Translations under genes and position numbers: made by a program
Notes under the pieces: model-generated
What the model was told of the DNA's origin: nothing
Databases searched by the model: none
Seen by the model: the letters and a program-made list of their open reading frames with translations, nothing else
Shown here: piece by piece, positions 1-8,718 of the stretch
Position numbering within the stretch: position 1 is the stretch's first letter
Layout of the letters: every line of letters starts with the position of its first letter
Assembly: GCF_002160515.1 (NCBI RefSeq)
Contig: NZ_NFKS01000008.1
Coordinates: 1-64,000, forward strand
DNA from: Anaeromassilibacillus sp. An172
GTDB lineage: Bacteria; Bacillota; Clostridia; Oscillospirales; Acutalibacteraceae
Length of the DNA stretch: 64,000 bases
Reading direction: 5' to 3'

Positions 1-170
1 AGGTTTCATTTAGAAATGAATATCGTTACAAGGTCGGGCGAGACCTTATTTTTATTTCCGACCTGTAAGGGTTATTTTTGGAAATGTACGCCTGCACAGG
101 TCGGGCGAGGCTTTTCCTTATTCTTTAGAATAGTTCGTCTGTATTAAGGCTTTGCTCGCATAGTAATATT
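1..170 (+). repeat. Intergenic hairpin repeat cluster 1 (modules A and B)
   Basis: The window opens inside this cluster. A partial module A ends near base 48 with the constant GGTCGGGCGAGACC tail. A complete copy follows, with arms CCGACCTG at 58-65 and CAGGTCGG at 97-104, then the GGGCGAGG tail and a degraded module B. Bases 171-386, up to the first gene, are AT-rich; I see nothing definite there beyond a ribosome site just ahead of that gene. Confidence 0.8.
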
Positions 171-386
171 TACATATTTCTTTTGTACATTGTATCACAA
201 AGAACACCGTCATGCAATACAGGTTTTTATAGATAAGTCACTTTAAATTTATGATAACAAGAAAAAATAACACAAACAGGGGATATAATTTTATGAATAT
301 ATATTGTAAAGATGTTAGTTTTGTAATATAATTAAACATAAATATCGACAAGTTTTTAATCTATTGGTAACGGGGGTGAATGGGCG

Positions 387-1076
387 ATGTTGGCAAGAAA
401 GGTAACTGCAAATATATACGGAAAACTTGCAAATAATCTTTATTCGGGGTACGCTAATATTGAGGATAAAAGCAGGCGGGCGATTATATTTACCAAAAAA
501 CCGGTAAACGATGTTTTCTACGGAATTGTTATTGCCATTGTTACTCCGAAAAACGGCGATGCAAAGATAATGGTCAGTTCAGAAAACGAAGTGTATTACC
601 AGCCAGACATCATGAAAGCTCTTTCCGCATTAAAGAGTTTTGTCCCTGCAAAAATTATCTGTTTGTATGAAAAATCCTGCGGAGCTGTAATTTTCAGAAA
701 GAACAAAAATGACGTGAAGCTTCTCCTTGTGAAAAACCACAACGGCAGACACTGGAGTTTCCCAAAGGGTCATATTGAGGAAAACGAAACCGAAGAGGAA
801 ACCGCAATCAGAGAAATCAAAGAGGAAACAAATCTCGACGTAAAAATAATGGATAATTTCCGTGAGGTCAGCAGCTACTGTCCTTTCGGAAAAATAAGAA
901 AGGAAGTTGTTTTCTTTCTTGCGAGAACCGTAAGCGACAATATCAAGCTTCAGGAAAGCGAAATCGACAGCTTTTTATGGGTTGATATTGATGGCGCAAA
1001 AAAGCTTTGCAGTTATGAAAATGATTTTAACCTTATTGACAAGGCTGACGGCTATATAAAACGCTTTGTAAAATAA
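387..1076 (+). CDS. Nudix hydrolase
   Basis: The protein has 229 residues. A complete Nudix box runs from G128 to L150, with E134 and the R142-E143 / E146-E147 pair that binds the catalytic metal. The usual glycine near the end of the box is N149, as in some diadenosine tetraphosphate (Ap4A) hydrolase-like members. Residues 1-90 form an extra N-terminal region I do not recognise. The family cleaves nucleoside diphosphates linked to another group; the substrate here is unknown. The start is the ATG eight bases after CGGGGGTG. The downstream DAHP synthase lies 35 bases away on the same strand, so co-transcription is possible. Confidence 0.85.
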   Translation: MLARKVTANIYGKLANNLYSGYANIEDKSRRAIIFTKKPVNDVFYGIVIAIVTPKNGDAKIMVSSENEVYYQPDIMKALSALKSFVPAKIICLYEKSCGAVIFRKNKNDVKLLLVKNHNGRHWSFPKGHIEENETEEETAIREIKEETNLDVKIMDNFREVSSYCPFGKIRKEVVFFLARTVSDNIKLQESEIDSFLWVDIDGAKKLCSYENDFNLIDKADGYIKRFVK

Positions 1077-1111
1077 CAGAAAACTGCTTCCTAAGAAAGG
1101 ATGAATGAATT

Positions 1112-2140
1112 TTGATTATTGTAATGAAAAAGAACGCCACTGAGCAGGAGATAAATAATGTTCAGCAAGTGCTTAAAGACCACGGTCTTGGAGTACATCT
1201 TTCAAAGGGAACAGACACCACAATTATCGGTATAATCGGCGACAAGTCAAAGCTCTGCGACACCTGCATAGAGTCAATGGACGGAGTTCAAAGCTGTGTT
1301 CCCATTATGCACAGCTACAAGCTTGCCAGCCGTGACATGTGTCCCGAGGGAAGAAAAGTAAACGTCAAAGGCTTTGAGATAGGCGGCGAAGAGTTCACCA
1401 TGATGGGCGGTCCCTGCGCTGTTGAAAGCGAAGACCAGATTATGGAGGCGGCATATGCTGTAAAGGAAGCCGGCGCACAGTTTTTGAGGGGCGGCGCATA
1501 CAAGCCAAGAACCTCACCATATTCTTTCCAGGGACTTGAGGACGAGGGCTTCAAGCTTTTGAGAAAAGCCGCCGACGCCACCGGACTGCGTGTTGTAAGC
1601 GAGGTTATAAGCGAAAACCAACTTGACATTGCGGCAAAATACTGCGACATGTTCCAGATAGGCGCAAGAAACATGCAGAATTTCCGTCTTTTAAAGGCTG
1701 TTGGCAAAAGCGGTGTTCCTGTGCTTTTAAAGAGAGGAATAGCCTCATCAATCGAGGAATGGCTGGACGCCGCCGAGTACGTGATGAGCGAGGGCAACTA
1801 CAACATAGTTCTCTGTGAAAGAGGAATAAGAACCTTTGAAACAGCCACAAGAAACACCTTGGATATTTCTGCGGTTGCTGTTGTAAAGGAGAGAAGCTCT
1901 CTGCCCATAATTGTTGACCCATCCCATGCGGCAGGCAAAAGAGCTTACATCGAGTCACTGAGTCTTGCCTCAGTTGCGGCAGGAGCGGACGGACTTATAA
2001 TCGAGGTTCACCCGAACCCAAAGGTTGCCGTTTCCGACTCAGCCCAGCAGCTCACACCAAGCTCATACATCGACCTCGCCAAAAAAGTCCGTGCCATCCA
2101 CTCCACCATGATGTCTTTTAATTCCGACCTGCAAAAGTAA
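1112..2140 (+). CDS. aroF: 3-deoxy-7-phosphoheptulonate synthase (DAHP synthase)
   Basis: It catalyses the first step of the shikimate pathway, condensing phosphoenolpyruvate and erythrose-4-phosphate. The 342-residue protein has the ferredoxin-like N-terminal regulatory domain of the AroF/Bacillus-type enzyme (about residues 1-75, beginning MIIVMK), then the barrel with GGPCAVES, RGGAYKPRTSPYSFQG, GARNMQNF and DPSHAAGKR, which hold substrate and metal ligands. The start is a TTG after GAAAGGA; an ATG four codons later is the alternative. Its C-terminus (SFNSDLQK) is unusual: the last codons and the TAA stop lie inside the 5' arm of an intergenic hairpin repeat. The natural end was probably about eight residues earlier. 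Confidence 0.93.
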   Translation: MIIVMKKNATEQEINNVQQVLKDHGLGVHLSKGTDTTIIGIIGDKSKLCDTCIESMDGVQSCVPIMHSYKLASRDMCPEGRKVNVKGFEIGGEEFTMMGGPCAVESEDQIMEAAYAVKEAGAQFLRGGAYKPRTSPYSFQGLEDEGFKLLRKAADATGLRVVSEVISENQLDIAAKYCDMFQIGARNMQNFRLLKAVGKSGVPVLLKRGIASSIEEWLDAAEYVMSEGNYNIVLCERGIRTFETATRNTLDISAVAVVKERSSLPIIVDPSHAAGKRAYIESLSLASVAAGADGLIIEVHPNPKVAVSDSAQQLTPSSYIDLAKKVRAIHSTMMSFNSDLQK

Positions 2141-2562
2141 TTTTAATAAATAAACACCTGCACAGGTCGGGCGAAACCTTTTTCTAAGTCTTTAAAATGG
2201 CTCGCTCTCGGTTAGGTTTATTTTGTTTCCGACCTGCGAGGGGAGGATATAAAAATTAACACCTGCACAGGTCGGGCGAGACCTTAACTTTAGAAATAAC
2301 AATGGCTCTGTCACAATCAACTTTGTGGCAGAGTTTTTTGTTTCCGCCTTGCAAAGGTTTAGTTTGGAAATAAACATCGTTTCAAGGCGGGCGAGACTTT
2401 TGTTTCCGACCTGCAAAAGTAATTTTAGTAAATAAACGCTTACACAGGTCGGGCGAAACCTTTTTCTAAGTCTTTAAAATGGTTCGCTCTCGGTAAAGTT
2501 TGACTTTTAAAATTATAAATTTACAGCCATGGTTTTATTTTTGAACCATGGCTGTTTCTTTA
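2118..2562 (+). repeat. Intergenic hairpin repeat cluster 2 (four A modules, S, B and C)
   Basis: Four module A copies are present: CCGACCTG 2124-2131 with CAGGTCGG 2163-2170; 2229-2236 with 2268-2275; the CCGCCTTG type at 2344-2351 with CAAGGCGG 2383-2390; and 2406-2413 with 2445-2452. The first and last copies are nearly identical, including the B tail, which suggests duplication. Module S (CTCTGTCACA 2306-2315, TGTGGCAGAG 2324-2333, then T6) looks like a terminator. Module C is the CAGCCATGG/CCATGGCTG palindrome near 2522-2555, followed by a T-rich run. An E-type CGTAGGGGGCGG lies near 2586. Confidence 0.88.
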
Positions 2563-2633
2563 TTTTTCTTTTATAGAAAATACATCGTAGGGGGCGGATT
2601 GTGTTTTATTTTTATTGAACTATAAATCATTGC

Positions 2634-2663
2634 AAAAAATAACGGGCGGTCAATTCCGCCCGT
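2634..2663 (-). terminator. Rho-independent terminator of the flippase-like gene
   Basis: Arms ACGGGCGG (2642-2649) and CCGCCCGT (2656-2663) pair perfectly. Read on the minus strand they are followed by TTATTTTTT, just past the stop of the 2674-3822 gene. Confidence 0.85.
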
Positions 2664-2673
2664 ATAACGTAAA

Positions 2674-3822
2674 TTATTCTTTTGTAAAAGATTTTTCTTC
2701 TTTGTTTTCTTCCCTATCTGTTTCATCATCATCGGAATCCAAATTATCAAAGGAATCCTCTCCTGCGATAAGGTCGTCAAGACGCTTGTTGCGTGTGGTA
2801 GTTTTTGTCATGTAGGCAAAAGGTGCGCCCACAAGTATTGAAAGATAGTATGTGATAATTCTCCAAATAAGTGTTGCGCTTTTGATTGTTGCAGGTGTAA
2901 AGAACAGTGCGAAAAGCACAGTGAAGCTAAACTCGGCAGCGCCGGAAGCTCCCGGAATTGGAATCATACCGGAAATCAGAGTTACAAAAGCCTGACTGCA
3001 TACCATATCGAAAGGTGAAGCCTGATTTAAACCGAAGCTTCTGTAGATGCAGTAAGGAACCAAAAACATAGCTATAAGCTGAATCACTGTGAGTACAACA
3101 GCCATGATAACCAGTTTCGGCTTGGAAAAAATCATTCTGTTGCCGGAATGGAACTTGGCAAGCTGAGTTTCCAGGGATTTTTCCAATCTGTCCTTGTCTT
3201 TAATAAGCCTTATTTTACAAAGCAAAGAGGCAATTCCCCTTGTGGCTTTTGCGGTAAGGTTTTTTGAAAAGGCAAGAAAGACAAATACAAGGGTGATAAA
3301 GGTTTGAGATATAAAGCCGATAGTCACAAGTGTGCTTAAAATCGGCGTGTCCATGTGTTCCTGAAAATAGCTGAACTTTAAAATTACCGCAATGACCGTC
3401 ATAACAGTCATGGTTATCTGATAGACCAGAAATCTGTTCAGCAGTCGGGAGGAGGAATATCCCACGTCAACCTTGTGCTTAGACATGTAGTAAACCTGCA
3501 TTGGCTGGCCGCCTGTTGAGGAAGGTGTTATACCCGACCAAAACAGACCAAGCAAAACAGTGCGGGCGGAATGGCGGATTTTAAACTGCTTGTACTCGTC
3601 GTGAATATAGAGATGAATAACAAGTACGTCAGCAAAAACGCTGGTACAGTAGCTTAAAAGTGCGGCGGCTATCCACCAGAGATTTATCTGCTGTGAGGAG
3701 GTTATAAGGTCGTAAAGACCCTGCTCGCTGTACAGAAAATAAAATATCATCCACACGCACAAAGCCGCAACCAAGAGGTTTAGAATAAGTCTGCCAGAAA
3801 TTTTAAATTTTTTATTTTTCAT
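2674..3822 (-). CDS. Lysylphosphatidylglycerol synthase-type transmembrane protein (flippase-like)
   Basis: This 382-residue polytopic membrane protein resembles the N-terminal flippase half of MprF (LPG_synthase_TM / UPF0104 family). It has the conserved stretches TPSSTGGQPMQVYYMSKHKV around residues 100-120 and PIPGASGAAEFSF near residue 290, with six or more hydrophobic segments and a charged cytoplasmic tail. It lacks the lysyltransferase domain. Its start overlaps the end of the glycolipid synthase gene by 11 bases, so the two are translationally coupled. From this pairing I infer that it may move or depend on the glycolipid made by its partner; the substrate is not shown by the sequence. 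Confidence 0.8.
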   Translation of the reverse strand: MKNKKFKISGRLILNLLVAALCVWMIFYFLYSEQGLYDLITSSQQINLWWIAAALLSYCTSVFADVLVIHLYIHDEYKQFKIRHSARTVLLGLFWSGITPSSTGGQPMQVYYMSKHKVDVGYSSSRLLNRFLVYQITMTVMTVIAVILKFSYFQEHMDTPILSTLVTIGFISQTFITLVFVFLAFSKNLTAKATRGIASLLCKIRLIKDKDRLEKSLETQLAKFHSGNRMIFSKPKLVIMAVVLTVIQLIAMFLVPYCIYRSFGLNQASPFDMVCSQAFVTLISGMIPIPGASGAAEFSFTVLFALFFTPATIKSATLIWRIITYYLSILVGAPFAYMTKTTTRNKRLDDLIAGEDSFDNLDSDDDETDREENKEEKSFTKE

Positions 3823-5101
3823 CTTTGTTTACCGGTGCCTCCGTGTTCTTATTTTTGGCTATAAGGTCAAGCATAAGACCGTAGATGTGCTCTGCGGAGC
3901 GGTCCTTGAAATGCTTTTTGCAGTTTGCTTTCATCTGCTCAAGCTTTTCCGGATGGGCAAGCAGGTCGTGTATCTGCTGGGCGCCGTTTTTCCTGTCAAG
4001 GTTAATTGCAAGGTTGTGGCGCACAAGAAATTCTGCGTTGTCCTTTTCCTGTCCCGGGTATGCGCTGAAGATTGCCAAAGGAAGTCCGGAAGCGAGGCTT
4101 TCTGAAACCGTAAGTCCGCCGGGCTTTGTTATAATAAGGTCGGCAACAGACATGTAGTCCGCTACGTTGCTTATAAAGAAGAAAAGAGCGGTGGGCTTGG
4201 TTTTGTTTGTACTTCTTTTAAATTTGATTTTACTCAAAGACAAATCATCCTTGAGCTGGTTTGTAAATTCCTTCATTTTCCTGAGTTTGCTTTCAGGAGA
4301 ATATTTATCGTCGTCCTCAATTTCAAAGCTGTCCTCATTTCTGTTGACAAGCTTGTCAAAGGCGTCGTAAAGCTTTCTGTTTCTTCCGGTGATTACAATA
4401 ATCTGGAACTCATCGTCTAACTGGATGAGGTTTTCGTAGATTTTAAGAATATCGGTAACTCCGAAGCTTCCCGCCATAATCAAAACTATGGGGACTCCGT
4501 CCTTAAATCCGAGGCTTTCAAGAATTTCGTGCCTGTCTTTCTTTTTATAGAAAACAGAGTTTATCGGAATACCAAGAGAATGAATTTTTTCTCTTTCAAC
4601 CCCGTAAACATTCATAAGCTCGTCTATCATATCGTCGTTTGCCACAACGTAGGCGGAAATGCCCTTGTTTATGTAGGTTTTGTGAGCTGCAAAGTCGGTG
4701 ATAATACTGATTACCGGAACCGTAACGCTGCCTTCAACAACCAGAGCGGAAACCATCTCGCTTATAAATGCATGACAGCAGACAATTATATCAGGCTTGA
4801 AATCTATAAACAAAGGCAAAAGCTTTTTGCTGAGCTGTTTGTTAAACTTAGTTACAAAAGCGTTTACCCAAGTGTCCTCGCCAGAGGATACGTACATTTT
4901 GCCATAGATAGTAGGCGCTTTGGTGGCCAGATATTGATATCCGTCGGATATTGTCTTGTTGTAAATATGGCCGCAGTACTCAATGGCGTCTACAATTTCC
5001 ACTGTTGCATCCGGCTGTTTTTCCAGAATGATATTTTTAAGTGCTGCCGAAGCGGTTTTGTGTCCGCCGCCGGTGGAAGCACTGAGAATTAAAACTCTCA
5101 T
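3812..5101 (-). CDS. Processive diacylglycerol glucosyltransferase / MGDG synthase family glycosyltransferase
   Basis: The 429-residue GT28 glycosyltransferase begins with the MGDG-synthase signature LILSASTGGGHKTASAAL (residues 3-20). It carries the GT28 nucleotide-sugar site TKPGGLTVSESLASGLPLAI in the C-terminal half. Relatives such as UgtP transfer glucose from UDP-glucose to diacylglycerol at the inner face of the membrane, giving glycolipids that also anchor lipoteichoic acid. The ATG start lies at the end of a divergent promoter region. It is the first gene of a two-gene operon with the flippase-like protein. The exact sugar and number of transfers cannot be read from the sequence. Confidence 0.85.
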   Translation of the reverse strand: MRVLILSASTGGGHKTASAALKNIILEKQPDATVEIVDAIEYCGHIYNKTISDGYQYLATKAPTIYGKMYVSSGEDTWVNAFVTKFNKQLSKKLLPLFIDFKPDIIVCCHAFISEMVSALVVEGSVTVPVISIITDFAAHKTYINKGISAYVVANDDMIDELMNVYGVEREKIHSLGIPINSVFYKKKDRHEILESLGFKDGVPIVLIMAGSFGVTDILKIYENLIQLDDEFQIIVITGRNRKLYDAFDKLVNRNEDSFEIEDDDKYSPESKLRKMKEFTNQLKDDLSLSKIKFKRSTNKTKPTALFFFISNVADYMSVADLIITKPGGLTVSESLASGLPLAIFSAYPGQEKDNAEFLVRHNLAINLDRKNGAQQIHDLLAHPEKLEQMKANCKKHFKDRSAEHIYGLMLDLIAKNKNTEAPVNKDEK

Positions 5102-5257
5102 AATTCCCTCCGTAAAATTTCGCAGGCTAAAAAATAGCCGAAAGTGTTCACCTCATTACTCCAATTTCTGCAAACCCATAAAATCTTTTTAACACTATTT
5201 CCCCTATAGATTAAAAAGAAACTATACGCTGATTTAATATTCTCTTAAGTTACCTAT

Positions 5258-5286
5258 ATTATAATAAATAAAGATAAGTTTTGCAA
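5258..5286 (-). promoter_or_regulatory. Sigma-A promoter for the glycosyltransferase operon
   Basis: On the minus strand TTGCAA is followed after 17 bases by TATAAT. It lies about 160 bases upstream of the 5101 start. The rest of the divergent gap 5102-5589 is AT-rich. A possible -10 (TATGAT, 5522-5527) for the VanW gene lacks a convincing -35. No repeats of the A family occur here. Confidence 0.65.
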
Positions 5287-5589
5287 TAGATATTATTTTT
5301 CCTTTTTATGCTTTCTAATACATTAAAGGGTAAAAAATACATTTTAACACAAAAAAATATGTTATTATTGTGCGGTAATGCGAAAGATATTTTTTACTTA
5401 ATGGGAAAGATTTCCGAAATAAAAGTTAATAACAAAATATTTGTAAACAACATAGGTAAGTTTGTTAGTTATTACATCTGAATTTTTTGTGTTTCCACTT
5501 TATTTTTCCTTTTAAATATTGTATGATAGTAGCAATCGGTAAAAATCCTACCGAATCAGGTTTCATAAAACATCCAAGGGGGTAATGAG

Positions 5590-7533
5590 TTGAAGAAAAA
5601 TAATCCAAACGAAAACGAACAAAACAAACCGGTGAATGAGAATGCTCCTGCTGATGAAATGATAGATATAAATTCATGTTTGACAGAAGAGCTTGTTTCT
5701 GAAACCACACAGAATGGCGGCGACGAGCCTCTTCCAAACGACTATGACGACTTTATCACAACAGACGAGCAGGCAGAGGACGAAGCTCAGTTTGCCTATG
5801 CAGACGAGGGAATACAGTTTGCAAACGAAGTTGAAATGCCTAAGAAAAGCACAAAGAAGAATGTTGTTATTGCGGGAGTATCCGCAGTCTGCGTTGTACT
5901 TGTAGCTGTTTTCTGTTTCCTTATTTTCAGCGGCACAATGGATTCTTTATTTGTAACCGGCGGTAACGAGGAAATGATAAACGCAATTCCTGCCGAGGTA
6001 GAGAATTTGACCCTTGAGGGCGTAAGCGACAACTATGTTTTGGCTTCCGGTATTTTTGTAAACGGACAGAGCATCGGTAAAATGAAGGTTTCCGACGCAA
6101 GAAAGCTTTTGGAAAAATACGCAAAGGACAATCAGCCTGAGTTTACATATACAATTAAGCTTGGCGAAAATACTTACGATATCCAGTCCGAGGGTCTGGA
6201 GCTTAACGCAAATATCGACAGCGTTTTGGCAACTGCTGCAAAGTACACAAAGGAAAAGGGCGACGCTCTTCCAACAGATAAGAACGGCGAAATCCAGCAG
6301 ATTGAATACACACTTCCTTTTGAGATTACAGAAAACGAAGTTTTGACAGAACAGCTTGACAAAGCATCTGAGGTTTTGAACACAGAGCCTGTAAATGCAG
6401 AGGTTGTAGGATTTAATCCGGGCGCAGATACAGATGAAAAGTTCACAATCGAGGGCGGCACAGACGGCCAGAACCTCAACTATGACTCAGCTGTTGAGGA
6501 AATGAACAAGCTTCTCTGGACACAGGAAGAAACAGGCGAGGTAGAGCCAAAGACCGACGCTGTTGAACCTGAAATCACAGCTGAAATGGCTACAGAGAAC
6601 ATGGTTCCGATTGCTACATTTTCAACTAATTCTACAAATACATACAATGCAAACCACAACATGGCTACAGCTCTTGCAGCCTGCAACGGTTCAATAATCA
6701 AGCCTGGTGAAACATGGTCATTCAACGACTCAACAGGAAACAGTAACCTTGAGTCAAACGGATATGTTCCGGCAACAGTTATTGCAAACGGCGAATACAC
6801 CAGCGGCGTAGGCGGCGGACTTTGCCAGGCAAGCAGTACAATTTACAATGCAGCACTTTTTGCAAACCTTGAAATTGTTGAGAGATACAACCACTACTGG
6901 GCATCACCTTACGTTTACTCAGGCTTTGACGCTACAATCGACTGGGGCAACCTTGACCTTAAGCTCAAGAACAACACAGATTATTCAGTTTACCTTGAAG
7001 CATACATGGAGGGCACAACCCTTACAGTTACATTCTACGGCTGGAAAGACCCGTCATACGATGGAATAGCTACATATTCCTACAACTATGAAGGCCCAAG
7101 CGGTTACTACAACACAGCAGCTTTCAGAATTTATATTAAAGACGGCGAGGAAATCAGAAGAGAAGAGCTTCCAAGCTCAACCTACAGACTTGACGGTTCA
7201 CATAGCGTATGGGATGCAGACAGCGGTACACTGGGCGGAATTCCGGGAGAGCCTGTACGTCCTTACGAGGTAGAAAAGGACCCTAACGATACAGGTTACT
7301 GGGCATCAGGTACGGACTCGGTCTCTAGTGACACAACCGAAGCCACAGAGGCTCCTACATCTCCTCCAACCACAGAGAAGCCAACAGAGCCTCCTACAAC
7401 TGAAAAGCCAACTGAGCCTCCGACAACAGAAGCACCTACAACAGAAGCTCCAACTACAGAGGCTCCAACCACGGAAGCTCCGACAACGCAGCCGCCGGCA
7501 AGCAGCGAAACGCCGTCAGAGGCTGCTGCCTAA
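5590..7533 (+). CDS. VanW family membrane-anchored protein with Thr/Pro/Glu-rich tail
   Basis: The protein has 647 residues. An acidic cytoplasmic N-terminus (1-85) precedes one transmembrane segment (91-114). Outside the membrane come a PG_binding_4-like region (about 145-270) and a VanW domain with the typical ALAACNGSIIKPGETWSFN and GGGLCQASSTIYNAALFANL stretches, which include the conserved GGGLCQ. The C-terminal 65 residues are a low-complexity run of PPTTEKPTE and APTTE units, probably a cell-wall spacer. VanW has no settled function; related proteins sit at the peptidoglycan. The start is a TTG seven bases after AAGGGGGT. It is monocistronic, with a good terminator behind it. Confidence 0.85.
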   Translation: MKKNNPNENEQNKPVNENAPADEMIDINSCLTEELVSETTQNGGDEPLPNDYDDFITTDEQAEDEAQFAYADEGIQFANEVEMPKKSTKKNVVIAGVSAVCVVLVAVFCFLIFSGTMDSLFVTGGNEEMINAIPAEVENLTLEGVSDNYVLASGIFVNGQSIGKMKVSDARKLLEKYAKDNQPEFTYTIKLGENTYDIQSEGLELNANIDSVLATAAKYTKEKGDALPTDKNGEIQQIEYTLPFEITENEVLTEQLDKASEVLNTEPVNAEVVGFNPGADTDEKFTIEGGTDGQNLNYDSAVEEMNKLLWTQEETGEVEPKTDAVEPEITAEMATENMVPIATFSTNSTNTYNANHNMATALAACNGSIIKPGETWSFNDSTGNSNLESNGYVPATVIANGEYTSGVGGGLCQASSTIYNAALFANLEIVERYNHYWASPYVYSGFDATIDWGNLDLKLKNNTDYSVYLEAYMEGTTLTVTFYGWKDPSYDGIATYSYNYEGPSGYYNTAAFRIYIKDGEEIRREELPSSTYRLDGSHSVWDADSGTLGGIPGEPVRPYEVEKDPNDTGYWASGTDSVSSDTTEATEAPTSPPTTEKPTEPPTTEKPTEPPTTEAPTTEAPTTEAPTTEAPTTQPPASSETPSEAAA

Positions 7534-7571
7534 GATTTCAGGCGTTACAAGTATATTAAATAGTTTTAAAC

Positions 7572-7604
7572 AGCAGGCAAGCCTTTTGGTTTGCCTGCTT
7601 TTCT
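7572..7604 (+). terminator. Terminator after the VanW gene
   Basis: AGCAGGCAAGCC pairs with GGTTTGCCTGCT across a TTTT loop. A short T-run follows. Confidence 0.85.
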
Positions 7605-7663
7605 GCGCTTTTTCGGTAAAAAATATATTTGATATAATACATTCGAATATTTAACAAAAATCA

Positions 7664-7691
7664 TTGATTTTTGTAAAACTTATGTTATAAT
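7664..7691 (+). promoter_or_regulatory. Promoter of the TraB-family lipoprotein
   Basis: TTGATT (7664-7669) and TATAAT (7686-7691) are separated by 16 bases, with the ribosome site AAAGGAGG and the ATG at 7722 shortly after. Confidence 0.6.
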
Positions 7692-7721
7692 CATCAATAT
7701 AACACAAAAGGAGGTCAACCC

Positions 7722-8660
7722 ATGAGGAAAAACAGAATTTTAGCCTTAATTTTAACATTGGTAATGGTTATATCCCTTACCGCATGCGGCTCATCAAAAA
7801 CTTCCCGGATAGATCCGCTTATGTGGATTGTAAAAGACGGAGAGGGCGGCTGTCTTTATCTTATGGGAACCATACACGTGGGCGACGAGAGGATGGAAAC
7901 TCTTCCTTTAGAGGTAACAAAAACAATGGATGCCTGCGACTATTTGGCGGTTGAGTTTGATATTCTGGAAACAGAAAACAATACCGCCGGACTTCTTGAA
8001 ACTATGAAGTCCTTAATGTACACAGACGGAACCACCATAAAAGACCATATTGACGGCGAGATTTACGAAGACGCTAAAAAGATTATGGAGGACAGCGGAA
8101 TTTATAACTCCGCTTTTGATTACTATGTTCCCATAATGTGGCAGCAGTTTGTTTCTGAAGCTTTCATGCAGAAAAGCGACCTTAAAACAGAATACGGCGC
8201 AGACCGTGCCCTTATTGAATACGCCAACGACAAGAATATTGAGGTTTTGGATATTGAGAGCATGGAGCTTCAAATGGATATGTTAAAGTCACTTTCTCCG
8301 GAAACTCAGGAGTATCTGCTGGGTGCTTCGGTGCTTACAACCGAGGATATGTACAATAAAAGCTTAAACGCAATGTATGAAAGCTGGGTTGACGGAGACC
8401 GTGAAAAGCTGGAAACACTTGTTGCGGCGGATTCCGGACTTACAGAATCAGTGATGAATGACGAAGCCAAAGCCGCAATGGACGAGTACAACGAAAAAAT
8501 GCTGACCATAAGAAATCAAAACATGGCGCTGGCAGCTGAAAGATATATAGACGGCGGAGCCACTGTACTGCTTGCAGTAGGAACCGCCCACATGTTCGGC
8601 GACGACGGAATTATAAGTCTTTTGGAAAGCAAAGGCTACACCGTGGAGGAATGGCAGTAA
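7722..8660 (+). CDS. TraB/GumN family lipoprotein
   Basis: The protein has 312 residues, with a lipoprotein signal ending in LTAC (Cys22), so it is probably anchored outside the membrane. The mature part begins with the family hallmark GTIHVG near residue 50 and ends with a second GTAHMFG motif near residue 290. These two histidine motifs are the putative metal site of the TraB/PrgY/GumN (erythromycin-esterase-like) superfamily. Some members are proposed metalloproteases; no substrate is known. The ATG follows AAAGGAGG. A strong terminator comes right after it and overlaps the start of spoVAD. Confidence 0.85.
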   Translation: MRKNRILALILTLVMVISLTACGSSKTSRIDPLMWIVKDGEGGCLYLMGTIHVGDERMETLPLEVTKTMDACDYLAVEFDILETENNTAGLLETMKSLMYTDGTTIKDHIDGEIYEDAKKIMEDSGIYNSAFDYYVPIMWQQFVSEAFMQKSDLKTEYGADRALIEYANDKNIEVLDIESMELQMDMLKSLSPETQEYLLGASVLTTEDMYNKSLNAMYESWVDGDREKLETLVAADSGLTESVMNDEAKAAMDEYNEKMLTIRNQNMALAAERYIDGGATVLLAVGTAHMFGDDGIISLLESKGYTVEEWQ

Positions 8661-8678
8661 ATTAAAAGTATAAAATAA

Positions 8679-8718
8679 CCCCTTTTGCAGAGAATATCTG
8701 TAAAAGGGGTGTTTTTTT
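8679..8718 (+). terminator. Strong terminator overlapping the spoVAD ribosome site and start
   Basis: CCCCTTTTGCAGA (8679-8691) pairs with TCTGTAAAAGGGG (8697-8709) over a five-base loop, with one G-U pair, then TG and T7. The 3' arm contains the AAAAGGGG that is the only ribosome-binding site for the next gene, and the T-run contains its TTG start. Confidence 0.85.

Noticed and set aside
2118-2562. CRISPR array in the repeat clusters
   Set aside because: The units are inverted hairpins with variable arms and no regular spacer length; the intervening sequence is itself conserved between copies.
7370-7500. Tandem DNA repeat in the VanW gene as a mobile or regulatory repeat
   Set aside because: It encodes the in-frame Thr/Pro/Glu surface spacer of the protein and needs no other explanation.
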